NCBI GenBank assembly: GCA_963989385.1
Contig: OZ022509.1
Location: 73,554,667-73,618,666 of the forward strand
Length of the DNA stretch: 64,000 bases
Direction of reading: 5' to 3'
Origin: Ctena decussata
Lineage: Eukaryota; Mollusca; Bivalvia; Lucinida; Lucinidae
Part shown: in pieces, positions 45,047-55,388 of the stretch
How the letters are laid out: every line of letters begins with the position of its first letter
Numbering within the stretch: the stretch's first letter is position 1
The notes under the pieces: model-generated
Told to the model about the DNA's origin: nothing
Database searches by the model: none
The model's input: the letters and a program-made list of their open reading frames with translations, nothing else
Translations under genes and position numbers: made by a program

Positions 45047-45469
45047 TATCGATTAATTAGTACCTTTATAATCGGCTTAGACTAGGCTTGTTCATTAATG
45101 TGCGCAAATAAACAAACATGTCATTTTATTATATACTTCACCAATCTGTCGTACCTCTAGAGTATTTCATAATGCCAGCCACAATCCATTTGGAGCGCGC
45201 AGCCTGTAACATTTTTTTACCTGCAACTGAGAGGCTTGTCGCCATTTAAAAGAAAACCAAATGTTGTGGTTTGTTTAATAAAGAAAGCAATAAAAATTCA
45301 AGAACAGTTTTACAGCAAAATCTTACTGCCCAAAATGGGCGTTTAGTGTCGCTGGTCAAGAATTTCGTTAGGTATATTTATAATACCACACATTATTGTA
45401 TTTTGAGACAAATTAAATGTTATGCATTATTTAGATCTTCGCAGTAAAAACAAAAGATACATTCGGACA

Positions 45470-46019
45470 TTTAAAGGTAGGTTCCTGGACTAGCGATAAC
45501 AATTATGCTCACAAAATAATTTAGTCTTTTTCTGAGTAGTATTGAATTTTCTTATTTTTTCTGAATTTGTTGCTACTGAGAAAATCGTCAGATGTTGAAG
45601 AAAATAGTCGTTTTCCCTTCTGGTTTATTTTCTTTCGTTGGAATCCCAGTTCTAAAAATAACTATGTTTATTATGTCCATAAGTGCGCGATTTCTGATGC
45701 CATTCTCCAAAGGTCAATTTTCTCTTGCCATGAGCTCTTTTGGAGATCCTGGCATGGCGGATGGGTTAAAACTATCCCAAAATGCAATGCAGCATGACGT
45801 CAGCAGCGTTATCTATTTTTGGCGCGAACTAAAAATAGCGCTAACTGGTGTGCGAAGCAGAGTTAGGAAATCCCTTGCAAAACAACTTTTCTAATATTTC
45901 TTTTATTTACACTTTGTAGTGAAACTATTCATTCCCTTTTTATAAGTGCTTTCCAACAACTTGGATGAAAGATCATCAAAATTATGATGCATTCCAAAGT
46001 ACAGGAACCTACCTTTAAA
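45470..46019. mobile_element. TTTAAAGGTAGGTTCCTG TIR element, ~550 bp
   Basis: Left TTTAAAGGTAGGTTCCTG and right CAGGAACCTACCTTTAAA form terminal inverted repeats. A 100-codon ORF inside (45592-45894, plus) shows no transposase motif and is not called. Non-autonomous. Confidence 0.85.
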
Positions 46020-46309
46020 AGACTTTTTACTTCCTTCCGAGCAGTTAATATGAGTTCTGTCTGCCACAGAGAGCCGTGTTATGAAAAATACTTGTTGATG
46101 GTTTGCTAAATATTTCAATTAATAATTAATTAATGATTAACAGCAAAATTGTATTGTCCAGTTTTCTGCAAGTGGAACACGAATACAGTGACAGGTATAT
46201 ACTATTCCGCTAGCAAAACGTTTCAGGTAGTACGTTTACTACCCGGGCTTACCTATTTAATTGCGCGCTGGTTGGGCGGGCATCAGACTCAATGATGGAC
46301 CCTGCGCAT

Positions 46310-47000
46310 AGCTATTTATTTTTTTGGCTGGGGATGAAGCTTGTCTTGTCTGTTGCTTGGTCATTCGAGATTCAACTGGTGGTCTTTTTTGCTTCTGTAT
46401 TTCAATAGTAGCGTTTGAAGCCCTATGGGTATTCAGGTGTCGCAATGCGTTGCTTTCGTCCAGTCCTCATCTCTGATTCATCATAGGCCTTATTTGTGGT
46501 TTATTTGTTTCCTGTGATGATTCGAAGATGGGTTAGGCAGGCAAAACAGCTAGCTAAATGTTTCAGTCCACTGCAGAAGCGGATTGTGTGTGAGTGGCGG
46601 GGGTCGGGAGAATGGATCCTGTAAAACTAGTTCAATACCCCAGTAATCTATTACTGATCGTTCCTATGTGGTACTTCTGTTGAGGCTCCTCGGTGTTACA
46701 CGGTATGTCACTTGTCTATAGTCATCTAATATGGTCACCTGAATAGATGAACATTTTGGCTTTCTGTTTTGTTTTGTAATTTAAAATAGAAAATAGGTAT
46801 TTCTCCCCTGTTTCACTTAGGGCAGCCTAATGACCACGTTTGAAAGAGAGCTGTTTATTTGGTTTACCGAGCCTGTCTTTCGTGAACGTTAGTCAGTTTG
46901 TGTTTTTTTCCTCTTGGTTTTGAGGGCGGGATATGAGATGTGATTGTATAAATTCCTGTTTATTGATTTCCTTTTTGCTTTACTATTCCCCATTTATGTA
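46310..47000 (+). repeat. Dispersed repeat DR1, uninterrupted copy
   Basis: Most complete copy: CTTGTCTTGTCTGTTGCTTG, then GGTGTCGCAATGCGTTGC, GTCCTCATCTCTGATTCATC, CCACTGCAGAAGC, 'gatcgttcctatgtggtactt', 'gaaagagagctgttt' and a TTTTTGCTTTACTATT end. It lacks both the CACTGTAAAAAA array and the SINE seen in other copies, so it serves as the empty-site reference. Confidence 0.75.
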
Positions 47001-47164
47001 TATTGAGTAACAATATATCATGCAGAATTTCAGACCCGCGCACTGAAAAATAAGTGAATTATAGGCTTTTAAAGGTCTAATTTTCATTTGCAGCGGACTA
47101 TAGAATACTATATCACGACTTTAAGTGTACTAGTATACCGAAATATTTTTCAACGAGTATTTCT

Positions 47165-47350
47165 AAAGGGGCACAACTTTATGATGCATCCCCTTTTAAT
47201 AGTGTTTTCTCTTGAAGGGTAGAAAAATTGCTTCTATTTACTTTAAAAGCTGCGCTCCCCAACCCCGACCCCTCGCCCCCACCCCCTTAATTGGAAATGG
47301 GAGGCAAATGAAAAACAGAAAATGGATGTTGCTTCCCCTAAAGTGTACTC
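47165..47350. mobile_element. AAGCAACTC-type TIR element, copy 3
   Basis: CTAAAGGGGCACAACTTT at left and TGTTGCTTCCCCTAAAGTGT at right, inverted. The interior is C-rich at 47252-47287. Confidence 0.45.
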
Positions 47351-47372
47351 ACATACCTTAACGAAACTGATT

Positions 47373-47760
47373 CAGCCCCGGATCCAAGGGGTGGGCTTTG
47401 GGGCTTCAGCCCCGCCATCTGGGCCTCTATGATATGTAAAATATTTAGGCCTCCAGATAATAAAAAGTATCTGATGACAGTTTGAGATAATTTATTTATG
47501 TGCCGGTTAGATTAAAATATATGTTGTGACATCTCATTTGAATCGCCTCGGCAAGGCGATTCTAATGAGATGTCACAATATATATTTCAAGGCAAAAGAG
47601 ATATTATTAAAAATTCTCAACAAAATGATCCCTAATTACGTTATATATTTTCAACCCTCCTCACCCTAACCCCCACAGACACATAATTGCGGCACCCCAG
47701 CCCCACCATTTATCTAGAGCCCCACCAGTACGTGGTGGTCTGGATCCGGGCCTGCTGATT
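47373..47760. mobile_element. CCCGGATCCA TIR element with nested hairpin
   Basis: Left CAGCCCCGGATCCAAGGGGT and GGGGCTTCAGCCCCGCC; right GGGGCACC-type inverse ending TGGATCCGGGCCTGCTG. The interior has a hairpin at 47520-47585 (TATGTTGTGACATCTCAT...ATGAGATGTCACAATATA) similar to the centre of 22819-23023. Confidence 0.7.
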
Positions 47761-48415
47761 ACAGCTGCATCATGCAATACAGGTTGGAAAACGCACCTTT
47801 CTGTATTCTACATGAAGGAGGCACATACGTAAACTTCTCTTCAGCTGGTGTTGTGCTGTTTGGCGGCCGTAAAACGTCTCCCCGTACATCATCCATAGTG
47901 CAGATTATATTTTATTTTTGTCCTTTAAGATCAGATAATATTTTCTGAGATTTTTTTTGATTTTTTAGACTTTAAATCTAGACCATCGTTTTTTATAGTC
48001 ATTTGGACCCCTCTTTTGATAAATATAAGTCTTTTATATATAGTCTGGCCCATGTTCCTATTTCTGTATGTATTCTCTGCTCTTGAATGAACTTTTTAAG
48101 ATTTTAATTTGAAACGACCGTCTCATTAAAATTAAGAAATTACAGTATTCTTTTCTTTGACTTTCGTCGCCAGATATTATCAGGGTCACTGATTAGGCTT
48201 GGATAGCCGAAACTGCGAAGTATGGCCCATGTTCCTTCTTGTGAATGTGTTCTCTGCTCTTGAAGGAACCCTTTAAGATTTTTATTCTGTTTTTGTAAAT
48301 CTGATGAATGATTGATTTGCATTTTACTCAGTACCAGATATGTGCATAACAGACCGGTTTTCATCTATGTGATTAAAATTACAATCACATCATTTTCCTG
48401 TCAGTTCTAGTTTAA
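47761..48415. other. No recognisable feature
   Basis: Contains a diverged direct duplication: GTTCCT..TTCT..GTAT/AATGTATTCTCTGCTCTTGA at about 48054 and GTTCCTTCTTGTGAATGTGTTCTCTGCTCTTGA-type at about 48230. No gene. Confidence 0.4.
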
Positions 48416-48420
48416 ATAAA

Positions 48421-48572
48421 TTATAAATAGAGGATCTTACATGAGTGCTCATGTATTATTGAATTTATTAAACGAGTTGGGGGAAAAGATAAGATGCGAG
48501 GCTTTGCCGAGCATCTTATCGTTTTTCCCCAACGAGTTTAATAGGAGCACGAATGCAAGATTCTATTTATCA
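48421..48572. mobile_element. Fold-back element with GCGAGGC...GCCGAGC loop
   Basis: Outer arms TTATAAATAGAGGATCTTAC / GCAAGATTCTATTTATCA. The inner stem GGGGGAAAAGATAAGATGC pairs with GCATCTTATCGTTTTTCCCC around GAGGCTTTGCCGA. Shares the loop with 18600-18700. Confidence 0.82.
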
Positions 48573-49035
48573 TATGATACTAAAACTGCAGTTTATTAGT
48601 AAATTTTGCACTAAAACGTCATGATTTCGCAATTGGAAAACGCGACGTTTTATGGACGTGAACGCATAACGTTACGACGTAATTTGCATATTTAATCCAC
48701 TAGTGGATTATCGCATTTAATGCATGGCTTTATTACACACTCAGATGCGACGTCATATAATAAATTATAGTATGCCCTGCCTAAACCTTAAACCACAAAA
48801 CAAGTAACGTGCGTGTCTTAATTTCGATTTTAATGTTTCGAATACATGAACAAAACACAAAACAACCCCAACGGGACGTAACTAGAACTAAGTATAATTG
48901 ATTAGTATTTCACTTGATTATTGGAATCAAAATTTAAATACATGTAAAGCTGACTGATATAAGTTTTGACGTGAAAATCAGTAACAGTCATCAGTGAAAA
49001 TGAAAACTCAAGACAATAATAGGGAAAATATAAAT

Positions 49036-49271
49036 GAGCCGCGACGTGACAAAACCAACAATGTGGTTGTGCGACCAGCGCAGACTCAGATCAGCCTGGG
49101 CATCCGCCCAGTCTGATCAGAGTCTTCGCTGTCCGCATGGAGGTAGCTTAGACCCTTAGCTACCCTTTGGGCACTTAACGAAGAGTCTGGTCAATTTGTG
49201 CTGCTGCCCAGGCTGATCTGAGTCTGCGCTGTCCGCATAACCACAATGTTGGTTTTGTCGTGTCGCGGCTC
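49036..49271. mobile_element. GAGCCGCG fold-back MITE, copy 11
   Basis: TIRs GAGCCGCGACGTGACAAAAC / GTTTTGTCGTGTCGCGGCTC, AAAT on both sides. Central hairpin GGTAGCTTAGACCCTTAGCT ending ACC at 49142-49164 is perfect here. Confidence 0.95.
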
Positions 49272-51380
49272 AAATGGAGAAAATAGATTGAGAACTATCT
49301 CCATCACGCTCGTAGACAACCACTAGGAAATACTTGGAATGGACAGAACACCACTCGGTCTACTAGCAAAATGATCAATAAATTCTGGCCAGTTAGTGCC
49401 TTTCAAACAGCAAATTTAATAAAATGTGAAAAAAATCTGTTTTCCTTAATTATTTTTATTTCCCTCTGTGTCGTTTTCTGTCACTTAATAGATGTTCAAT
49501 GAAACATTTAATAGATTTACTCTTACTTTGTAATTGGTTTTAAATTATCATAAAAATTATGTTGAATCCATATTGCTTTTAGTGCCTTTCTATTATTATT
49601 AGTACAGTCAAACCTGCCTTAATTGACCGGATACAAAGATTTGCTGCTCTTATGTAGACTCGTTTGCACTGTAATTTGATTACAAGGGACAACGAAGAGG
49701 GTTGCTAAAAACTTCTATTGAAATAAACATTTACTCCAGAATAAGGTTTCATTTCTGAATAAATAAGACCTTAAATCTTTTAAAACTTATTTTTGTTGAC
49801 TCATTACTAAATCTATTAGTTCAGATATATAAACCAAATATCCAATAAATTTCTGTTTTCAACATACACCATTAAAGCACAAACTCGTCCCCTTGCCACA
49901 CAATGTTGTCTCAACTTTAGGTGTCCAAAAAGGTGTTTGTCATCCCGTAAAAGTGACAAATGTTCATGAAACACAAAGAATAAAAGTCTCCAATGAAATA
50001 CCGTTTACTTATAAATTCCACTCTACTCGGAAACGAGCTTATGCCGCCTGATAACCAATACCGAGTTAAAAGAATGACACTTCAGACTCCGCTGGAAGCA
50101 AAACGATTGTTTCCTTAAAGGCCTAGTTTCCGAAAACATTAGGAACCTAAAATAGATTTGAGTATAATCTAATAGTCAACTGCTGTGCTCCCAAGAAGAC
50201 GAATATTGGCTTACATGTAAGAGAGGAGAATGAGTGTCGCAAAGAAAGGTTCATCTTTCCAATAATGAACTGCCATGAACTATATCAGACTACATTGTCG
50301 TGAAGTCCTGTATAGGATAATTATGTTTCGGTATACGTATGTTGGTATGTATCACAGTTTGCGTGTGCAATAATGAAAGGCCGCTGTCGCACAGGCCTAT
50401 CACGCGCGTATCGGTGATGGTATAAGGCCAGTGGTTCACGAAGGAGTCCGTGACAAGACAGTTTTTCTACAGACACAATCATAAGATCAATAAAGCTGTG
50501 ATTACGTTAGTGAATCGTTTAATACGCTGGATTTCTGAGCTAAAAGATGATCATTGGATGCTTTTAATATACTCTTGTAAACAAGCTTAGGATTGCCCAA
50601 AGCACAAATGTGAAAGCCAAGTTCTGCTTGTTGATGGTCATGAGGTTTTCTCTATGGACTTGGGTGTACGCCCTCCTTTGCTTAATGATTGGCTCATTAT
50701 GAATAAAACAACCTTAAAAGGTACATAAAACTCAACAGAAACAAGTCATGTTTTAGTCGAAGTGGATCAGGAACTGATATAAACAGGCCCAATGGCATGC
50801 TCTCTAAACCTCAAGTCAGCCTGTCGTCAATATACTTTTCGCTCGGAAAACTATTTTATAGTTCAAAGTTTATTTATAACACAGTATCACCTGACCAGTG
50901 ACACCATGAGTTACGCATTCTGACAGGTGACTATTATTAGTACAATTTCTTTCATATACGCCCACAACTATAGTAAGTAACGTGTGTACGTTATTGTCTG
51001 CTAACAATATTTTGGCTGTTCTAACAAGCGTTCTACACCCTTCATTGAAATTGTTCATTTTTTCCTTACTCTTAATGGAAAATATTTACAAAAGCATCCA
51101 CAAATTCAGATTTTTCACATTCTTTTATGTATAGCTATATGAATCATTAGGACATTAACGCATTTAATGGCAGTTTTGTCGTTTTCGAGAAAATAAGCAA
51201 AACCCCGTTTGCACCTGGGAGCAAACGGACTATAACAAGTTGATCAACCACGCATTTGCAAAGTGACGTGACAACATTTTTATAGTTTTAAGTAGATTTT
51301 TAAAACATTAAAGACATTTGATCTAATGCAAGGGGATATAATTTATAAATCTTTTTTATTTTTTTTTTTCCTTTCAGAAT
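49272..51380. other. No recognisable feature, 2.1 kb
   Basis: AT-rich, with a CAGTCAAACCTGCC block near 49605. No gene, RNA or TIR element supported. A small hairpin CCGTTTGCACCTGGGAGCAAACGG-like lies near 51205-51230. Confidence 0.4.
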
Positions 51381-51527
51381 TACGAGGGTCATCCAATATG
51401 TCCTGCAAACGGCCGAGTTTCAGGCAAATGATAATTAAAAACGAATCAAGCAATCCAAATTCCTACATTGCATCTTTCCTTCTTTCCAGTCAACAATTTC
51501 CAGAAACGTCGTGACCTTGCAAATGGC

Positions 51528-51540
51528 GTTGCTAGGCAAC
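51528..51540. promoter_or_regulatory. RFX X-box-like palindrome
   Basis: GTTGCTAGGCAAC fits the RFX-family X-box pattern GTNRCC-N-RGYAAC closely. The partner GTTGCCTGGCAAC is at 51979-51991. Both are inside the mariner-like element. Function is inferred from motif only. Confidence 0.4.
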
Positions 51541-51978
51541 TGAAGAATACTACCATTATGGGTGCGGCGGTGGCTTCTAATTGTCTGTTTAAGATCCCCT
51601 AGCTTAGTTCAGAATCCTTGTAAATATCTGAAAATTGCTGTGAAATACGGAAAATAATCCTGAAGTATGTACACGGTACCAAGGTTAAGATATTGCCATC
51701 AGTCAAGATATAATTATTGTTCAAAGGAAGATCACCATCTTTTTCGGGCAGCTAAAATATCATATAAAATGAGTATATGAAGAAGAGGATTTCACAGCAG
51801 ATGAAGTGTTTCCTAAACTGCCATTAATTTGTTATCAAAGAATAGTCCCGCGATGCTGAAATGTAGATATAAGAGAAAATATAAGCTTCGAGCCTTGTTT
51901 TATATCGTTTGCAGCCTTAAGAACCCAGCGAGAGACGTCAAAAACTTAAATTTTACTAAAATTCTGTAATATTCTCTT

Positions 51979-51991
51979 GTTGCCTGGCAAC
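51979..51991. promoter_or_regulatory. RFX X-box-like palindrome
   Basis: GTTGCCTGGCAAC is close to the optimal X-box. It lies in the right subterminal inverted repeat, inverted relative to 51528-51540. Confidence 0.45.
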
Positions 51992-52701
51992 CACATTTGT
52001 CTGGTAATGTGAAGTCACAATTGTCTCTTATTTGAATTCTTAAATATAAGGCGATTACTTTAGAACATGAATTCTTGTAATTTGAAAGAATAATAAACAT
52101 GTATGCCTTTTTTTTCTTCCCTAACCTCTTGTAAAAAACGTCATGTTTGTGCAATTTCACCGCCGGTATCGCTTACACCTTTGCGTTCAAAACCCTCCCA
52201 TATCTGAGAAAGGAATAGCACATGTATGATTTTTAGCACATATGTGTATTATATACGTAAGCTGTAAATGGTGTAATTTTATAACCCTACCTCAATTAAT
52301 AAAGCAGTAATGACGGCGTTTGCAAGACTTATTGGATGACCCTCGTACTCAAACCGGCATAATATACGTAACGTTTGGTATGCATGTAATGTTTTCAACT
52401 AGAAAACTTTATGAACCCTTGAGCCATCTTAATATATTTGCTGTTTGGTGCATATTTCAAACGTTTTTTAATTATATCATGGTTTCAACAAAAGGGCCGT
52501 AACTCTTGCAGTTGAACAGTGTTTGCTTACACAAGAATTATTTTAATTCGCATATAAGAGTACAAATCCTTAATCATAAAAATTTATATTAAAAATGCAG
52601 CTTTGTAAAACTATTCTTATATCATCTCATAACTTCAGGAAACTCTTGTCAAGTTCAATGGCTCCGATGTTGAAATTACGAATTTCTCGTGTTGCATGTG
52701 T

Positions 52702-52911
52702 TATAACGACAAAACCGACAAAGTGGCATGTGCACCCAGCGAAGACTCAGATCAGCCAATGCATCTGATCAGAGTACTCGCTCGCGCTTTAAGAGTAGCT
52801 ATGGGTCTAAGGTAGCTCCGTGCGGACAGTGAAGGCTCTGATCAGACTAGGCTGATCTGTGTGTTCGCTGGGCGCACATGCCACTTTGCTGGTTTTGCAA
52901 GGTCGCGGCCA
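52702..52911. mobile_element. GAGCCGCG fold-back MITE, copy 12 (decayed)
   Basis: Left end lost to TATAACGACAAAACCGACAAA; right end TGGTTTTGCAAGGTCGCGGCC. Both GATCAG arms carry deletions. Confidence 0.82.
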
Positions 52912-53149
52912 AATTATATGTCTGAACTTATTCAGCTTGACAGAGCATCGTGACGTATTGGTGATTCTGACGATCAGTTTCAACTGTTGAATCTCTCAAA
53001 CGTTTATGTAGGTTCACAGTCGTTTCAAGAATGTTTCGTTTATGTCGGGCCGATCATTAGCAAACAATGTTATCCTGTAAATATCGCGGAAATTAAATTT
53101 AACCTAGGTTCCATACTGACCCTTGAATATGAATCAACTGATGGTAATG

Positions 53150-53670
53150 TGCACAACCCGTGGTGAATGTAGAATAATCAGTTTCTGGTGCCTGCGGGTT
53201 GTGCAATAAGAAGTTTTGCATACCAGTGGCTGGGCAATGTTAAATTACATAAATATACAAAATTTGAAGCAAATATACCAAGCGGTCCAAGAGTTATGCG
53301 CATTTTCAATAAAAGAGCTTGACTGGCCAAATTGATGCTCGGTGAAGCCTCGTCACCGTTTTGCATGCTGTTGGCTGGACAATATTAAAATACATAAGTA
53401 TACAAATTTTGAACCATTTATACCACGGGGTTCAAGAGTTATGAGCATTTTCACTACTTGACCGTAAATTTTCAACTTGTGCTCAGCAAAGCCTCGTCCA
53501 TCAAAAAAGACGGTTATGCATGCGAGTCGTTAGATAATGTTCACATGTATAAGCATGCAAAATTTTATCAAAATATAGAATGCGGTTCATGAGTTATAAC
53601 CGTTTTCGCTAACTAATAACGGACGGACGGACGGACTCACACACTGATTAGAGTGCAAACCAGCGGGTTG
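53150..53670. mobile_element. Element with ~165-bp tandem core and (GGAC)n end
   Basis: Subterminal CGGGTTGTGCAAT (about 53200) and CGGGTTGTGCAAT (about 53664), with the inverse GTGCACAACCCG at 53150. The core has three diverged units ('gcatac/tgct..tggctggacaatgtt...aagagttatg.gcattttca'). GGACGGACGGACGGAC lies at 53623-53638, next to the right end. Same plan as 17085-18175. Confidence 0.78.
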
Positions 53671-53867
53671 TGCAATTATCCGTATTTTATGCAGTAAAGT
53701 CTCCCTTTCCACTAAAGGTATTATGATTTTGTAATGCAAACAAGTTTGTTAGCATTCAAAATCTTGTTAGCAAGAGCATTTACATGGGTCAACGAAAACC
53801 CTAAACTGTTTGTCTAAAAATATTAACTTAAGGTGTATACGTACACCTCGGTGTTTTTCCAGCATTA

Positions 53868-54031
53868 GTACAAAGGGGAACAACTTTGAATAACTGTTTG
53901 ATTTCCCGGAGGACGACGATCTTCCAAAAGGAGAAATCATCCTCTAGAAACCAATACTTTCATTTAAGCGTTGAACTCCACTGCGAAGGAAGGCCAAAAT
54001 TAAATGGCGGAGTTGCTTCCCCTTAAAGTAC
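53868..54031. mobile_element. AAGCAACTC-type TIR element, copy 4
   Basis: GTACAAAGGGGAACAACTTT faces GAGTTGCTTCCCCTTAAAGT. Just left is a short palindrome AGGTGTATACGTACACCT (53830-53847). Confidence 0.5.
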
Positions 54032-54118
54032 ATTTGCCTCAAGGGAAAGAGTTGTCTGGGTCAAAACTGTTGTCGTAGACACTTTCGCGCTAATATTTAG
54101 GATATCACAGCATTATAT

Positions 54119-54345
54119 GAGCGCGACACGAGAAAACCAACAAAGTGCCATGCGCGCCCAGCAAAGGCTTAGATCAGCCTGGGAATGGCCCAGTCTGTTC
54201 AGAGTCTTCACTTATGCTCAGAGGGTAGCTTGGGGTCTGAGCGACCTCCATGCGTTCAACAAAGACTCTGATCAGACTGGTCCAGGCTGATGTTAGTCTT
54301 CGGGGGGTGTACATGCCACCTTATTTGTTTAGTCGCGTCGTGGCT
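54119..54345. mobile_element. GAGCCGCG fold-back MITE, copy 13
   Basis: Ends GAGCGCGACACGAGAAAACC and TTTAGTCGCGTCGTGGCTTC; arms CTGGGAATGGCCCAG and AGACTGGTCCAGGCTGAT. Diverged; target duplication not clear. Confidence 0.88.
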
Positions 54346-54649
54346 TCTGTATTACGAGTTATGAACCTGACATCTGCATATGACAGAATTTGTCTCTTGG
54401 TCACGGACTTAATTACTTCCTCATGATTTTGAGGCCTATAAGACAGTGTAACAGTACAACAGCAAAAGCTGTGCGGGTGATTCAATGTTCCACAATAGGC
54501 TAAAAGCTGAACTTCACGTGAAATACACGAACACGTGATGATCCCAATCATGAAAGTCAGACAGATATTCTGAGTATTGACACTGGCTCATTATCGCGGA
54601 TGTTTCTGGCGTATTTTGTATTCCTAAGAGTACATATATCTTTTATGCA

Positions 54650-54945
54650 CCAGTCATTTGCAACCACTGCCCCCAACCCCATTCCCGGTGAATAGCAGGG
54701 ACTCCAGCAGATCCCAGCTATATGACCTGAACTGCGGGGACAAACAGTTTGTAAAAACATTGCTGTTTGACCCCGCAGTCTGTTATGTTTTTCTTCCCAT
54801 GCTATTTTCGCCCAACAGACGAAACCCTGGTTTTTTGCATAGCACTGCGGGAATGATGTAAATGTAAATAAAAAATAGAAAAAGCTTATTTCCCCTGCTA
54901 TCCCCACCCTGTCCCGGGGGTAGGCGGACTGTGGCAACATATGAC
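54650..54945. mobile_element. Possible TIR element with hairpin
   Basis: ACTGCGGGGACAAACAG (54731-54747) pairs with CTGTTTGACCCCGCAGT (54763-54779) with one mismatch. ATAGCAGGG (54692) and CCCTGCTAT (54894) plus flanking GC-rich blocks suggest outer inverted repeats. Confidence 0.45.
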
Positions 54946-55087
54946 TGACGCACTAGCAAATAGGCCATAGGACACAGGATAGTCACAGGCAAAGAAGCAG
55001 ACAAAAAAGATGAGAGAATATTATTGAGTGGACAGGCAATCCGATGTACTTTGACAATACACAACCAGGGCAGCTTAAACTAGACCT

Positions 55088-55110
55088 GGGGGAGGGGGGG
55101 GGGGGGGGGG
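55088..55110. repeat. Poly-G tract
   Basis: Run of G with a single A. A second G-run lies at 57331-57344. Confidence 0.9.
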
Positions 55111-55167
55111 GAAAGATAGATTGTTGCAGTCATGGCAGCTGGCATGCTTATGGAATAGAATAGGAAA

Positions 55168-55388
55168 GGTTGGTTGGTTGGTTGGTTGTTATTGGATTTA
55201 ACGGCCCTTTGAGACAGTATTTCAGTCTATATTGGTCCGTCTCCCAAACTGAGGGAGAAAGAAAAGAGAAATGATAGACGAGAGAAAAAATGTCTTAACA
55301 ACCCCACATGCACCTACTGCCAACACAGTAGGTCCTAACCCTACTATTATCTAAATCAGTAGGACGCCCCGGCACTAGAAGTTGTACT
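55168..55388 (-). mobile_element. SINE-like repeat, family C, copy 3
   Basis: Begins with (GGTT)n at the left, then ATTTAACGGCCCTTTGAGAC, the GAGGGAGAAAGAAAAGAG block, a 'cacctactgcc..cacagtagg' inverted pair and CGCCCCGGCACTAGAAG. Best-preserved copy. The simple-sequence tail at the left indicates minus orientation. Confidence 0.75.

Larger units (their letters stand above)
51383..52345. mobile_element. Mariner-like non-autonomous element, ~960 bp
   Basis: Terminal inverted repeats CGAGGGTCATCCAATATGTC / GACTTATTGGATGACCCTCG, each flanked by TA (51381-51382 and 52346-52347), the Tc1/mariner target. The subterminal parts are also inverted repeats (AAACGTCGTGACC and GTTGCTAGGCAAC versus GTTGCCTGGCAAC and GACGTC). 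No transposase catalytic signature is visible on either strand. Confidence 0.85.

Noticed and set aside
45592..45894. 100-codon ORF as a transposase of the TTTAAAGG element
   Set aside because: No DDE/DDD pattern or DNA-binding motif is visible and the length is far too short.
50400..50470. Second hammerhead-like GAGTCCGTGA site
   Set aside because: Only the stem II part matches; no CUGAUGA core before it.
51900..52160. Transposase remnant in the mariner-like element
   Set aside because: No mariner catalytic signature on either strand; the region is mostly a subterminal inverted repeat.
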